Assembly (NCBI RefSeq): GCF_024166365.1
Contig: NC_064825.1
Coordinates: 104,670,480-104,734,479 of the forward strand
Length of the DNA stretch: 64,000 nt
Direction: 5' to 3'
From: Elephas maximus indicus
Lineage: Eukaryota > Chordata > Mammalia > Proboscidea > Elephantidae
Below the pieces are notes generated by a model that was not told the DNA's origin, did not search any database, and was given only the letters and a program-made list of their open reading frames with translations. The position numbers and the translations under genes are program-made. Positions 12,523 to 23,365 of the stretch are shown piece by piece. How positions within the stretch are numbered: the stretch's first letter is position 1; the number at the start of each line of letters is the position of its first letter.

Positions 12523-13283
12523 CATTAGCCATTAGAGAAATGCAAATCAAAACTACATTGAGATACCATCTCACCCCAACAATGCTGGCACTAATCCAAA
12601 AAACACAAAATAACAAATGTTGGAGAGGTTTAGGGAGATTGGGACTCTTATGCACTGCTGGTTGGACTGTAAAATGGTACAACAACTTAAAAAGCTAGAA
12701 ATAGAAATACCATAGGATCCAGCAATTCCACTCCTAGGAGTACACTCTAGAGAAAAAAGAGCCACCACACGAATAGACATATGCACACTCATGTTCATTG
12801 CAGTACTATTCACAATAGCAAAAAGATGGAAACAACCTAAATGCCTATCAAGAGATGAATGCATAAGCAAATTATGGCACATACACAATGAAATACTGTG
12901 AAACAATAAAGAACAATGATGAATCTGGGAAACATCTCACGACAGAACTGAATCCGGAGGGCATTATGCTGAATGAAATAAGTAAGTTATAAAAGGACAA
13001 ATATTGTTTAAGTCCACTATTACAAGACTAAACAAATGATTTACACACAGAAAAAATCATTCTTTGATGGTCACAACGGTGGGGGATAGGGAAAATCACT
13101 AACTATATAATAGACAAGTGTCAACTTCAGTAAAGGGAAGAAGAACACACAATACATACAATACAGGAGAAGTCAGCACAATTGGACCAAAGCAAAAGCA
13201 CAGAATTTTCCTATACATCCAAATACTTTGAGGGACCAAGCAGCTAGGGCCTGGGGGCCATAGTCTCGGGGGACTATGTCAAA
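12523..13283 (+). mobile_element. L1 ORF2 C-terminus and 3' UTR, right of the SINE
   Basis: It parallels 59930-60700 in the larger L1: GAGAAATGCAAATCAAAACTAC, the KNKC/W-type end of ORF2, then GGTCACAACGGTGGGGGATAGGG of the 3' UTR and the GGACCAAGCAGCTAGGGCC block. It stops at about 13283 without a visible poly(A) tail, and a different sequence follows. Confidence 0.82.
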
Positions 13284-13917
13284 CAGAACTCATGAACCAT
13301 ATAAAGGAAATTACTCATGCAGTTCTGGAGGCTGGCAAGTCCCAAATTCATGGGTCAGGCATAGGCTTTTCCCTGGCCCTCGGACTCTGCCTCAAAGTAC
13401 TCAGCTTTCTCACTCTGTGGGCTAGGAAGCCAGCTGTGCCATCTCCTGCAGGTCTCACTTGCAGGTCTCTCCTGCAGGTCTCTCCTTCCTTGGTGGTGGT
13501 GGGCTCTTCTTTCTGCTCTGGAATTGGCTCTCTTTTAAGGCAAAACTGATCAATCTTCTGGTGGGCCATATCTTATTTGCACATCCCCACCCAATCACCT
13601 GGTGGAAGTTACAACACCATGGCGAGAAAGGCCATCCTAAGTAATTCATCACACCGCAGGTGTGAACTGTTATAAAGTGTTTTTTATTCCAAAGTTTTCA
13701 GCCTGGGCAGTGGGAAGAACAGTTTTCCCTGGGAAAAACTATAGGTAGAGCGTGTTTGGGCAAGAAGATTCCTGCTAGATATGCAAAGATAGATGTTAAG
13801 TAAGCTGTTGAATACAAAAGGCTGACATTCATGCAGGAGGTCTGGAGTAGAGACAAATATGAGATTCATCAATATAGAGATGATATTTAAAGTCACAAGA
13901 GTCCTTGATTTTCATTT
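13284..13917. other. Unassigned repeat-like segment
   Basis: No gene is seen. The segment is pyrimidine-rich and includes a short tandem repeat at about 13446-13488 (CTGCAGGTCTCTC, about three units, the first diverged). The opening 'CAGTTCTGGAGGCTGGCAAG' is the kind of sequence found in old LTR elements, but I could not assign a family. Open frames on both strands overlap each other and show no motif. Confidence 0.35.
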
Positions 13918-14015
13918 TGTTGTTAGGTCCCATCCAGTCACTTTCAACTCACAGCAACCCTATGTACAAAACAAGGAGACACTGCCTGGTCCTGTGCCTT
14001 CCTCACAATCCTCAC
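13918..14015 (-). mobile_element. RTE LINE 3' tail fragment
   Basis: It begins TTGTTGTTAGGTCCCATCC and continues through CACTGCCTGGTCCTGTGCC, matching the extreme 3' end of the RTE copies at 5668 and 31491. It is severely 5'-truncated, about 100 bp. Confidence 0.8.
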
Positions 14016-14590
14016 AGTGCATGTGTGTCCAGAGGAATCTCAGCAAATCTGAATGAAAAAAATAAAAGTTTTCTGTTCATCAATGTCCTTCCACAAACAC
14101 TTATGCTCAGTGAAAATTCCTAAAATGCAAGGTGAAAAGTTTTCTCCCCTTCATTATCTCATCGTCATTGCTATTTCTTCTTTTCCTCTTTTCTCCAGTC
14201 CTGAGTCTTCTCTTCTGTTTCGTGGCAAGGCTAACCTATAGTTTTGAACAGCAATGCTAAACTTGTGGGAAGGCAAGTGACTTGTTGATATTTTATGTTA
14301 CAAACCAGGAAACTCCTGCCTCACTGTCTACAAAATTTAAACTGAGAGGATTTCCAGTAAAGAATGTAGTCTTTCAATAATTCCTCCAAACTTTTAGTAT
14401 CAGACTTTGAAGGCTCATCAGTGGCATAAACTCCAAGGATAACTCATGGAAAGGCCCTCAATGTTCAAAGTGACATTACTGTAAAGAGTTATGTGTGTGA
14501 TATCAGTATATATATGTGTGTATATATATATATCAATATCTATCTATTTATCTGCACACACATACATACACATATGTTGTTGTTAGGTGC
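14016..14590. repeat. Unassigned DNA with an AT microsatellite
   Basis: No gene is seen. A TATATG/TATC-type simple repeat spans about 14498-14566. The last 16 bases (about 14575-14590, TGTTGTTGTTAGGTGC) are identical to the RTE 3' tail read on the minus strand and lie directly against the ERVL LTR. Confidence 0.55.
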
Positions 14591-17500
14591 TGGGATCTTT
14601 AAGGTTGTGTGCCAAGTTGACTGGGCAGCTATGATGTAGTTTAGGAGTCATATGATGATATAACCATTCCCAAGATGAAATTTGATATAATGTGACCACC
14701 TCCATGATGGGATCTGCTGTGATTAGCCAGTCAGTTGAAAGGGAGTTTAGTTAGGGGTACGGCCTGCATTGAACATAAGTGGACTTTCTGACAAGGCTTC
14801 TGGGATTTTGCTTGCACAGGGTACTAAAAGTGGCTTCTGTTCTTCTCACTTCCGATTCTTGGGACTCAAGCTAGCAGCTTACTTGCTATCTTGCCTGCTG
14901 ATCTTGGGATTCATTGGTTTTTGCAGCCTGTGAGCAAGAGCCCTGCTGTCTGACCTGCCAATCTTGGGTTCTCCAGCCACCGTGGCTATGTCGATCAGAA
15001 GCCTCTATCCTGACCCACAGACTTGGAACGTTCTAGCCTCTACAATCGCTTAAGCCATTTCCTTGATATAAATCTGTCTAAATATATTTATACCCCTTGC
15101 TGGTTTTCCTTCTCTAGAAAATCCAGCCTAACACATTTGGTATCAAGAGGCTGGTTGGCTGGTCCTACTATTGCTAGAAAAAGTGGCGAAAGACAGAAAT
15201 AAGCTTAGGGCTTCAGAGTCAAAACTCAAGCACCAAATAAATGACCTAAATATTTCTGCTTGCGCCTTGAAAGAAAGCCTTATTTCTTTAGCAACAGAGC
15301 TGATATTGCCGGAAACCAAACCCAGAGTATTATAGTAAGAGTGGAAGAATTAATCTCAAGTGCTCTCTGAAGTTAAAAATGAGGGTATTGATTGGGAAGA
15401 AATGGGATCCTGAAACTTGGGATGGGGACATATGGACAGATAATCAGGAAGCCTGGGACACAGAGCCCCTAAATTCCATTGTATCACTCTTGCCAACAGA
15501 ACCAGCCCTCTCACTCCCATCCGAAGATATTATTCCATTTGTGTCTGCCAAAGAACCCTCCCCTGTAAAACCATTAGCCCCTCCACCCTCATCTGATGAG
15601 ATTAACCCAGCTGTGTTTGAAGAGCATTTGTCTGAATCATTGCCTGGGGCATCACCTGAGGCAGACGCTTTATAGGGCAGTGCTGAATGTTCTAAAAACA
15701 CATCCCCACCACCAATTTTGACTTGCAGACCTGTAAGAAGATTTAAGTCTCAGAGAGCCCCAACAGGTGTAGTACAAAGTGTGACTAAGGAGGAGATATG
15801 CCACATTCCAGAAGAACTGCTTGATTTTTCCAACATGTACAAACAGAAATCTGGGGAATATGTGTGAGAATGGTTATTAAGGGTATGTGATAATGGTACA
15901 AGGAATATATAGATGAATCAGTCTGAGTTTATTGATATGGGCCCACTAAGTGCAGATTCTTCATTCAGTGTTTTAGTTTGAGAGGTTAGGAAAGGATCTA
16001 ACAGCTTATGTTGTTGGGTCATTGAAACATGGATTACACAGTGGCCTATGCTAAATCACATTGAAGTAGCAGACCTGCCTTGGTATACTACTGAAGAAGG
16101 AATACAAAGTTCTTAGGGAAATTGACATTTTAGAGTGGGTTTATCAGGTTAGACCCACAGGCCAACACATGGAATGCCCAGAGGACAAAACTTTCACTAC
16201 TACAGTGAGGAACAAATTTGTGAAGGGAGCCCCATTATCCTTGAAGACTGCTGTGATTGCTGTTTTATGAAAGCCAGATTTGACAGTGTGACCTTCCCTA
16301 ACTTAGTTAAGACACCTAACTACAATGGGGCTGATTGGACCCTGTGCTGGCAGAGGCCAAATGGTGGCACTCAATCAACAAAGACAAGGTGAGTGTGTTT
16401 ACCATAATGGGCAGCAGAATCAAAGCAGTAATCAGAATAATCTGACTCGTATGGACTTAGGGTGTTGGCTACTTAGTCATGGTGTCCCTAGGAGTGAAAT
16501 AGACAGAAAATCTACCAAATATTTACTTGATCTGTACAAATGGAAGAATTCTAGACCAAGTGAACCGCAGTCTAACTCAAATCACCAGAATCAAGATTCA
16601 CAGTCTCTCAATTTATTCCCAGACTTGAGCTGGCTTAAAGACTCAAAACCCCTTGAATGAAGGGGGGGCTGGATCCTCTTAAGGAAGGACCTCACTACAC
16701 TGCCAAAAATTTATGTTGTTAATCTTTCTCCCAGCCTTCCGCGAAGGAATCTACAGTCATTTAAGAGAGTGATGGTTCATTGGGGAAAAGGAAATAATCA
16801 GAATTTTTAGGGATTACTGGATACTGGCTCTGAACTGACATTAATTCCAGAAGAGCCAAAAAGCCACTGTGGCCCACCATTCAGAGTTGGGTGTATATGC
16901 GGTTCAGGTTATTAATGGAGTCTTAGCTCATGCCCATCTCACAGTAGTTCCAGGGAGTCCCTGGAATCATCCTGTAGTGATTTCCACAGTTCCAGAATGC
17001 ATAATAGGAATACATATGCTTAGCAACTGGCAGAACCTCCACATTGGATCCTTGACAAATGGAATAAAGGTTATTATGTTAGGAAAGCCAAGTGGAAGCC
17101 ATTAGAACAGATTCTACCTAGGAAAATAGTAAACCAAAGGCAATACTGCATTCCTGGAAGGACTGTGGAGATTACTGCCACCATCAAGTACGAGAAGGAT
17201 GTAGGAGTGGTGATTCCCACCACATCCCCATTCAACTGGCCTGTTTGGCTGTGCAAAAAACAGGTGGGTCTTAGAGAATGACAATGGATTATCCAAAACT
17301 TAACCAGGTGATGAATCCAATTGCTGCTGCTGTTCCAGGTATAGTTCCATTGCTTGAGGAAATTAATATATCTCCCGGTACCTGGTATGCAGCTATTGAT
17401 CTGGTTAATTAATGTTTTTTTTCTCCATACCTGTTTTGAAGATCCACCGGAAACAGTTGCCTTCAGCTGGCAATGCCAACAATATACCTTCAGTGTCCTA

Positions 17501-18741
17501 CCGGAGGGTTTTATCAGCTCTCCAGCCCTGTGTCATAATTTAGTCCACAGAGACCTTGATCACCTTTCCCTTCCACAAAACTTCATACTGGTCCATTACA
17601 TGGATGATATAATGCTGTTTGGGCCTAGTAAGGAAGAAGTGTCAATGACTCTGGACTTATTGGTAAAACATATGCATTCTAGAGGGTGGGAAATTAATCC
17701 CACAAAAATTCAGGTGCCTCCCACCTCAGTGAAATTCACAGGTGTCCAATGGTGTAGGGCAGGTTGAGATATTCCTTCTAAAGTGAAGAATAAGTTATTG
17801 TATCTGGCCCCTCCCACAACTAAAAAGGAGTAAAAAGCCTAGAGGATCTCTTTAGATTTTGGAGGTAACATATCACCCACTTGGGTGTGCTACTCCAGCC
17901 TACTTATCAAGTGACTCCAAAAGATGCTAGTTTTGAGTGGGGCCCAGACCAAGAGAGACTCTGCAACAGACTCAGGCTTCCATGCAAGCGGCTCTGCCAC
18001 TGTGGCCATATGATTCAGCTGATCTAACGGTGATTGAAGTATCAGTGGCAGATACAGATGCTGTTTAGAGTCTATGGCAGGTCCCTATTGCTGAATCACT
18101 GTGCAGACCCTTAGGATTTTGGAGCAAAGCACCTGCCATTCTCTGCAGATAACTACTCTCCTTTTGAAACACAGCTTTTGGCTTGTTACTGGGCCTTAGT
18201 AGAGACTGAATGTTAACCATGGTGTTGTCTCACCCACAAAGCCATAAAGTTGGAGGTGCACAGCAGCTGTCCATCATTAAGTGGAAGTAGTATATATGAA
18301 ATGGGGACTAGGCAGGACCTGAAGGCACAAGTAAGTTGCATGAGGAAGTGGCCCAAATACTCATGGTCCCCACTCCTGTCACATTACCTTCCATCTCCCA
18401 GTTTGCGCCTATGACTTTATTGAAAGTTCCTTCAGATCAATTGACTGAGGAAGTGAATACTCTTGCCTGATTTACAGATGGTTCTGTGTGATACACAGGC
18501 ACCACTCAAAAATGGACAGCTGCAGCACTAAAGCCCCTTTCTGGGACCCCCCTGAAGTACACTGGTGAAGGGAAATACTCCCAGCAGGCAGAACTTCCAG
18601 CAGTGTACCTGGTTATTTGCTTTCTTTGGGAAGAGAAATGGCCAGATGTACAACTGTATACTAATTTATGGGCTGAGGTTAGTGATTTGGCTGGATGACC
18701 AGGGACTTGGGAGGAACATATTGAAAAATTGAAGACATGAG
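14591..18741 (+). mobile_element. ERVL-class (class III) endogenous retrovirus, broken
   Basis: The 5' LTR at about 14591-15135 (545 bp) has TG...CA ends, and a TTGGTATCAAGAGGCTGG segment directly after it fits a primer-binding site. Gag-like sequence follows at 15379-16660. The protease motif LLDTGSELTLIP is near 16810-16850. RT at about 17354-17767 carries [28 protein letters not shown] and a YMDDIM core, the pattern of ERVL pol. RNase H-like sequence continues to about 18.7 kb. No 3' LTR is found, as RTE sequence begins at about 18742. The copy is old and broken in many places. Confidence 0.85.
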
Positions 18742-19697
18742 GGCCACATGTACAGACACCGTTTATGTTGCTGAAAGAAGCTATTCGTAATGAATAAGTC
18801 ATTGGTCTTGCAAAATTCTATTATGTGATCCAGTATCATTTCTAACACCAGAGCTATATTTTCCAACTACCAGTCCTTCTTCATTTCCATCTTTGGCATT
18901 CCAATCACCAGTAATTATCAATGCATCTGGATTGCATGTTTGATCACTTGTTTGATCACTTTCAGACTACAGAAGTTGGTAAAAAAAAAAAAATCTTCAG
19001 TTTCCTCATGTTTGGCATTAATGGCTGATGAGAAATTTGAATAATATTATTAACTAATTTTCCATGTAGGCATACGTATATTATCGTATTCCTGACAGGA
19101 TAGATCTTGAAATGTTATTATTGAAGATAAATGTGTCACCATTTCTCTTTAATTTGTCATTCCTGGCATAGAAGACCATATGATTGTCTTATTTAAATTG
19201 GCCATGCCAGTTCATTTCAGCTCACTAATGCCTAGGAAATGAATCTTGTTATGTTCCATTTCATTTTGCATGACTTCCAATTTTCTTGCATTCATATTTT
19301 GTACATTTCATGTTCTGATTATTAATGGATGTTTGTAGCTATTTCATCTCATTTTAAGTCATGCCACATCAGGAAATGAAGGTCTTGAAAACTTGACTGC
19401 ACCAATGTCATTAAGGTCAACTCTACTTTGAGGAGGTAGCTCTTCCACAGTTGTATTTTGAGTGCCTTCTAACCTGAGGGGCTCAGCTTCCAGCATTATA
19501 TCAGACAATATTCATCTGATAAAATTTTCACTAGCCAATTTTTTCAGAAGTAAACCATCATTTCCTTCTTCTTAGCCCATCATCTGGAAGCTCCACTGAT
19601 AAATTTCCATCATGAGTGACTCCACTGGTATTTGAAATACCAGTGGCATAGTTTCCAACATAACAGCAACACACAAGCCACCACAGTACAACAAAAT
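18742..19697 (-). mobile_element. RTE LINE, 5' portion
   Basis: Minus-strand sequence matches the 5' end of the RTE family: the left limit is in the endonuclease domain (the segment encoding FFIAN-type residues before HHK), and the right limit is at the 5' UTR with GGTGTGT and TGACAGACAGG. It lacks the RT half and the 3' tail, so it is not a normal 5'-truncated insertion. Either a deletion removed the rest or the ERVL junction at 18742 marks a rearrangement. Confidence 0.8.
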
Positions 19698-19751
19698 GAC
19701 AGACAGGTGGTGTTACATATATATTTATTAAAATATTTTTAGTTGTATAAA

Positions 19752-19793
19752 TATCTAGATAGCTAGATAGGTAGGTAGGTAGGTAGATAGATA
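19752..19793 (+). repeat. TAGA/TAGG microsatellite
   Basis: A run of tetranucleotide units (GATAGGTAGGTAGGTAGGTA, then GATAGATAG) lies between two RTE fragments. It is a simple repeat, probably polymorphic. Confidence 0.9.
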
Positions 19794-19795
19794 GC

Positions 19796-19885
19796 TTCCA
19801 TGGAGTCAACTCTGACTCATGGCAATTATATGTACAACAGAACAAAACACTGCCTGGTCCTGCACTATCTTCGTGATTTCTGGAA
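19796..19885 (-). mobile_element. RTE LINE 3' tail fragment
   Basis: Plus-strand GAGTCAACTCTGACTCATGG followed by ACAACAGAACAAAACACTGCC matches the RTE 3' terminus. The copy is truncated to about 90 bp. Confidence 0.75.
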
Positions 19886-20286
19886 TGTTCAAATTTGTCC
19901 TTGATCAATAACACGGAGAAGATAAATTCAAACTAGAATACTGTACAAATGAGTGAGGTGAAGCCATATATACAACAGGATCTGGCTCACATACTGCAAA
20001 ACACCAACAGTATCAGTGCAGAGAGCAGAGGTGGGGAGTGGGCTAGCACTCCCACAAATATTAGTGTACTTTATGTTTTTTTTTTAATGTTATGTTATTT
20101 TATGTGACATTGGCTTAAAATAAAATGGGCCTGTGCTTACTCTACCAACGTCCTCAAACAGATTTCTAGGAGAGGATTCTATTGTCCACATCAGGATAAG
20201 AACATTTTCTCTTCTCTATCAATCCAATTTCATTTAAATTGCTAAAGAATCAGCAATTGGTGTTTTCTGTTCTTTGCCATTTCAAG
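19886..20286. other. 3' flank of the first olfactory receptor gene
   Basis: Non-coding. It contains a T-run near 20079 and no repeat I can name. It probably holds the 3' UTR of the minus-strand receptor, but no polyadenylation site can be assigned with confidence. Confidence 0.4.
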
Positions 20287-21201
20287 TCATAGCTTGTTGC
20301 ACCATAATTTTCTCATGGCATTTTTAACATCTGCGTTCCTCAGAGTGTAAATCAGAGGGTTGAGCAAGGGTGTCCCAATAGTGTAAAACACAGCCACCAT
20401 CTTGTCCACTGGAAATGAGACAGGTGGGCGACTGTATGTGAATATACAAGGAACAAAGAATAAGATGACAACAATAATGTGGGAGGTGCAGGTAGAGAGG
20501 GCTTTCTTTCTTCCTTCTGCACTCTTGTTACTCAGAGAGTGTAAGATGAAAACATAGGAGATTATCAGGACTATAAAACTCACAGTACATATGGCACCAC
20601 TATTAAATACTATGAGTAGATTTATGACATAAGTATCCATGCAGGCAAGCTTTAACAAAGGCTGCATATCACAGAAATAGTGGTCAATAACATTGGGACC
20701 ACAGAATGGTAATTTCAAAACCAAGAAAACCTGTACTAATGAATGGATGCAAGATCCCACCCAGGCCAGATTCAACAATGCACCACAGACACGCTGGCTC
20801 ATGATGGTTGTGTATCGCAGGGGGTTGCAAATGGCCACATAGCGATCAAAGGACATGAGTATGAGCACAAAGATCTCCATGCACCCAAAAAAATGACCTG
20901 CAAAAATCTGAGCCATGCACTCATTGTAGGAGATGACTTTCTTCTCAGATATAGCATCTATAATCAACCTGGGAGCTGTGGTTGTTGAGTAGCAGGCATC
21001 AGTAAAGGACAAGTAGAAAAGGAAGAAGTACATGGGGCCCCCTAACATCTGACTGTATCTGATGGTCATAACAATAAATAAGTTCGCGAACAGAGTTGCA
21101 AGGTAGAGAAACAAGAAGATCACAAACACTAATTTCTCCTTCAGAACATCCTGTGTTAACCCAAACAGAATGAACTCAGTCACACTGCTGTTCAACTCCA
21201 T
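20287..21201 (-). CDS. Olfactory receptor, OR4C-like (first copy)
   Basis: A class II odorant receptor, a seven-helix G-protein-coupled receptor of olfactory neuron cilia. The frame is open from an ATG at 21219, but the second ATG at 21201 (MELNSSVTEF) gives the usual length of 304 residues and puts the N-glycosylation sequon NSS at residue 4, so I prefer it. Hallmarks are in order: PMYFFL at 56-61, the TM3 cysteine at 95, DRYVAIC at 119-125, extracellular-loop cysteines at 167, 177 and 187, SY in TM5 near 215, KALSTCTSH at 233-241 and NPLIY at 281-285. From memory of the family it is closest to OR4C11/OR4C15-type receptors; the ligand is unknown. The frame is whole and looks functional. It differs clearly from the pair at 49.7 and 61.7 kb. 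Confidence 0.95.
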   Translation of the reverse strand: MELNSSVTEFILFGLTQDVLKEKLVFVIFLFLYLATLFANLFIVMTIRYSQMLGGPMYFFLFYLSFTDACYSTTTAPRLIIDAISEKKVISYNECMAQIFAGHFFGCMEIFVLILMSFDRYVAICNPLRYTTIMSQRVCGALLNLAWVGSCIHSLVQVFLVLKLPFCGPNVIDHYFCDMQPLLKLACMDTYVINLLIVFNSGAICTVSFIVLIISYVFILHSLSNKSAEGRKKALSTCTSHIIVVILFFVPCIFTYSRPPVSFPVDKMVAVFYTIGTPLLNPLIYTLRNADVKNAMRKLWCNKL

Positions 21202-21324
21202 GGTTACAGATGATGTCAAAAGGATGCAGCTGAGAAATGGTTTCTCTGAAAAGAAAAGTGTGTAAGTATTGACTTGGCAATGGCAGCAGACTTGGTCTCT
21301 GAACTACAACTTTATAGTTCTAAT

Positions 21325-21622
21325 TCCGTGATGGTTCAGTGGTAGAATTCTCCCTCCAACGTAGGAGACTCGATTGATTCCCAGAGAATGTGCCACATGT
21401 GCAGCCACCACCTATGTCAGTGGAGGCTTGCATGTTGCAATGATGCTGAACAGGTTTCAGCAGAGTTTTCAGACTCAGACAGATTGGGAAGAAAAGCCTA
21501 GTGATCTAATTCTGAAAATCAGTCCATGAAAACTCTATGAATTACGATGGAGAGATCCCGTGTTGTGCACGAAGTTACCACTAGTCAGGGGCAACTTGAC
21601 GGCAGCTAACAACAACAGTGGA
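21325..21622 (+). mobile_element. Composite SINE: tRNA-Gly-like head, RTE 5' body, RTE 3' tail
   Basis: The head GTGATGGTTCAGTGGTAGAA is nearly identical to the A-box half of tRNA-Gly, and GATTGATTCCCAGAG stands at the B-box position. The body from about 21412 (GGAGGCTTGCATGTTGC) to about 21540 matches the 5' UTR of the RTE LINE at 28640-28820, with an internal stretch missing. The end GGCAACTTGACGGCAGC followed by TAACAACAACAG is the RTE 3' tail. It is therefore a SINE assembled from a tRNA and both ends of the local LINE. It is not a tRNA gene: the acceptor and anticodon arms do not close. Confidence 0.75.
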
Positions 21623-21884
21623 ATCACTTGGGTTTTTTTTTTTTTTTTTGTACTGCTGATGTCCATTCTTTAACTACAGCCGTTGACTCAAAGTCTTCCT
21701 GTGGAATCAAGTCATTCTGGGAAAGAAAAAAAAAAAAAAAACAACTCACAGGTAATTGTGCAATCTGACAATGTCTGGGAACTGCTTATTCTTCTGTATG
21801 ACCTGAACAAGTCACTTCAATATCTTGAAACTTTTTATTCCTATAAAACTTAGATTCTAATAGACACATTGAAAGTGTATGTAG

Positions 21885-22085
21885 GGAGACCTGGTGGTGC
21901 AGTGGTTAAGCATTAGGCCGCTAACTGCAAGGTTGGTGGTAGGAAACTTCCAGCTGCTCCTCAGGAGAAAGATGTGACAGTCTACTCCCCTAAAGATTAC
22001 AGACTTGGAAACCAGTAGTACTCTGTCCTATGGGGTCACTGTGAATCAGAATTGACTCCACAGCGATGGATTTGAGTTTTTTTTA
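21885..22085 (+). mobile_element. AfroSINE, long variant
   Basis: Starts GGAGACCTGGTGGTGCAGTG, has an extra block (GAGAAAGATGTGACAGTC through AAAGATTACAGACTTGG) between the tRNA-like head and the usual body, and ends GAATCAGAATTGACTCC plus a T-rich run. The extra block marks a longer AfroSINE subtype, also seen at 43615. Confidence 0.88.
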
Positions 22086-22424
22086 CTAAAGTAAACATGT
22101 ATGAAATATATGCCTATATGCATCTCAATATTTGAAAAGCAATATTCCCATATAATTCAAATATTAAATTTGGAGGTTCCCTTTAGGAAAAACATTCCTT
22201 AATTTGTACACAACTTTCTGCAAATTATTCTGACCACTTTAGTGCCTTGGTTGGTTTAGGCTTTAAGAAGAATTCATTTCCCCAACTTTTGACTCTTGGT
22301 TTCACCTTCATTGTCAGTCAGGAAACACAAGAATAAATCACTGAGGTTAGTATTATTGGGCATAATTACTCCATATGTGAAATTATTCATTACTCATGTT
22401 AGATACATGGTATTGAGTTTCACA

Positions 22425-23365
22425 TTCTATGGATGCAATAATGGGAATTCCAGTACACTTACTTGCGCTCATGAAGAATCTGTACATAGATCAAGAGGCA
22501 GTCTTTTGAACTGAACAAGGGGATACAGTGTAGTTAAGTCAGAAAAGGTGTGTGTCAGGGTTGTATCCTTTCATCATACCTATTCGATCTGTATGCATAA
22601 TTCAAGAAGCTGGACTCTATGAAGAAGAACAGGGCATCAGGATTGGAGGGAGATTCATTAACAGCCTGAGTTATGCAGATGACACAACTTTTCTTGCTGA
22701 AAGTGAAAATGACTTGAAGCACTTATTGATGAAATCAATGACCACAGCCTTCAGTATGGATTCCACCTCAACATAAAGAAAACAAAAATCCTCACAATTG
22801 GACCAGTAAGCAACATTATGATAAGCGGGGAAAAGATTGAAGTTTTCAAGGATTTCATTTTACCTGGATCCACAATCAATACCCATAGAAGCAGTAGTCA
22901 AGAAATCAAAAGACACATTGCATTGGGCCAATTGGCTGCAACAGACCTCTTTAAAGTACTGAAAAGCAAAGATATCACCTTGAAGACTAAGATGAGCCTG
23001 ACCGAAGCCATGGTGTTTTCAGTCGCCTCCTATATATGTGAAAGCTGGACAATGAATGAAGAAGACCAAAGAAGAATTGACACCTTTGAATTGTGGTGTT
23101 GAAGAAGAATATTGAGTGTACCATGGACTGCCAAAAGGACAAACAAATCTGTCTTGGAAGAAGTACAACCAGAATGCTCCTTAGAAGCAAGGATGGTGAG
23201 ACTACGTCTCACATACTTTGGACATGTTGTCAGGAGGGATCAGTCCCTGGAGAAGGACATCATTCTTGGTAAAGAAGAGGGTCAGTGAAAAAGAGGAAGA
23301 GTCCCAATGAGATGAATTGACACAGTGGCTGCTATAATGGGCTTAAGTATGGTAATAGCTGTCAG
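22425..23365 (+). mobile_element. RTE LINE, RT C-terminal half
   Basis: It matches the RTE RT region from the GGAATTCCAG block through YADDTTFLAESENDL (at 22552-22776) and the KDITLKTKMSLTEAMVFSVASYICESW segment (within 22818-23102), to TTGACACAGTGGCTGC. It stops before the 3' tail. Internal stops and frame changes make it inactive. Confidence 0.9.

Noticed and set aside
13446-13488. CRISPR-like or regulatory short repeat
   Set aside because: About three adjacent units of 13 bp without spacers in mammalian DNA; a plain tandem repeat.
15379-15675. Acidic, proline-rich 98-codon frame as a domesticated host gene
   Set aside because: It stands in the gag position of the ERVL fossil, directly after the LTR, and the rest of the element is decayed; there is no sign of selection for a host role.
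20743-20988. Plus-strand frames opposite the receptor genes (also 50159-50560 and 62091-62303)
   Set aside because: They are shadows of the OR coding strand and repeat between paralogues for that reason.
21325-21400. Functional tRNA-Gly gene
   Set aside because: Only the A-box half is kept; the arms do not pair, the B-box is changed, and LINE-derived sequence follows at once, so it is a SINE head.
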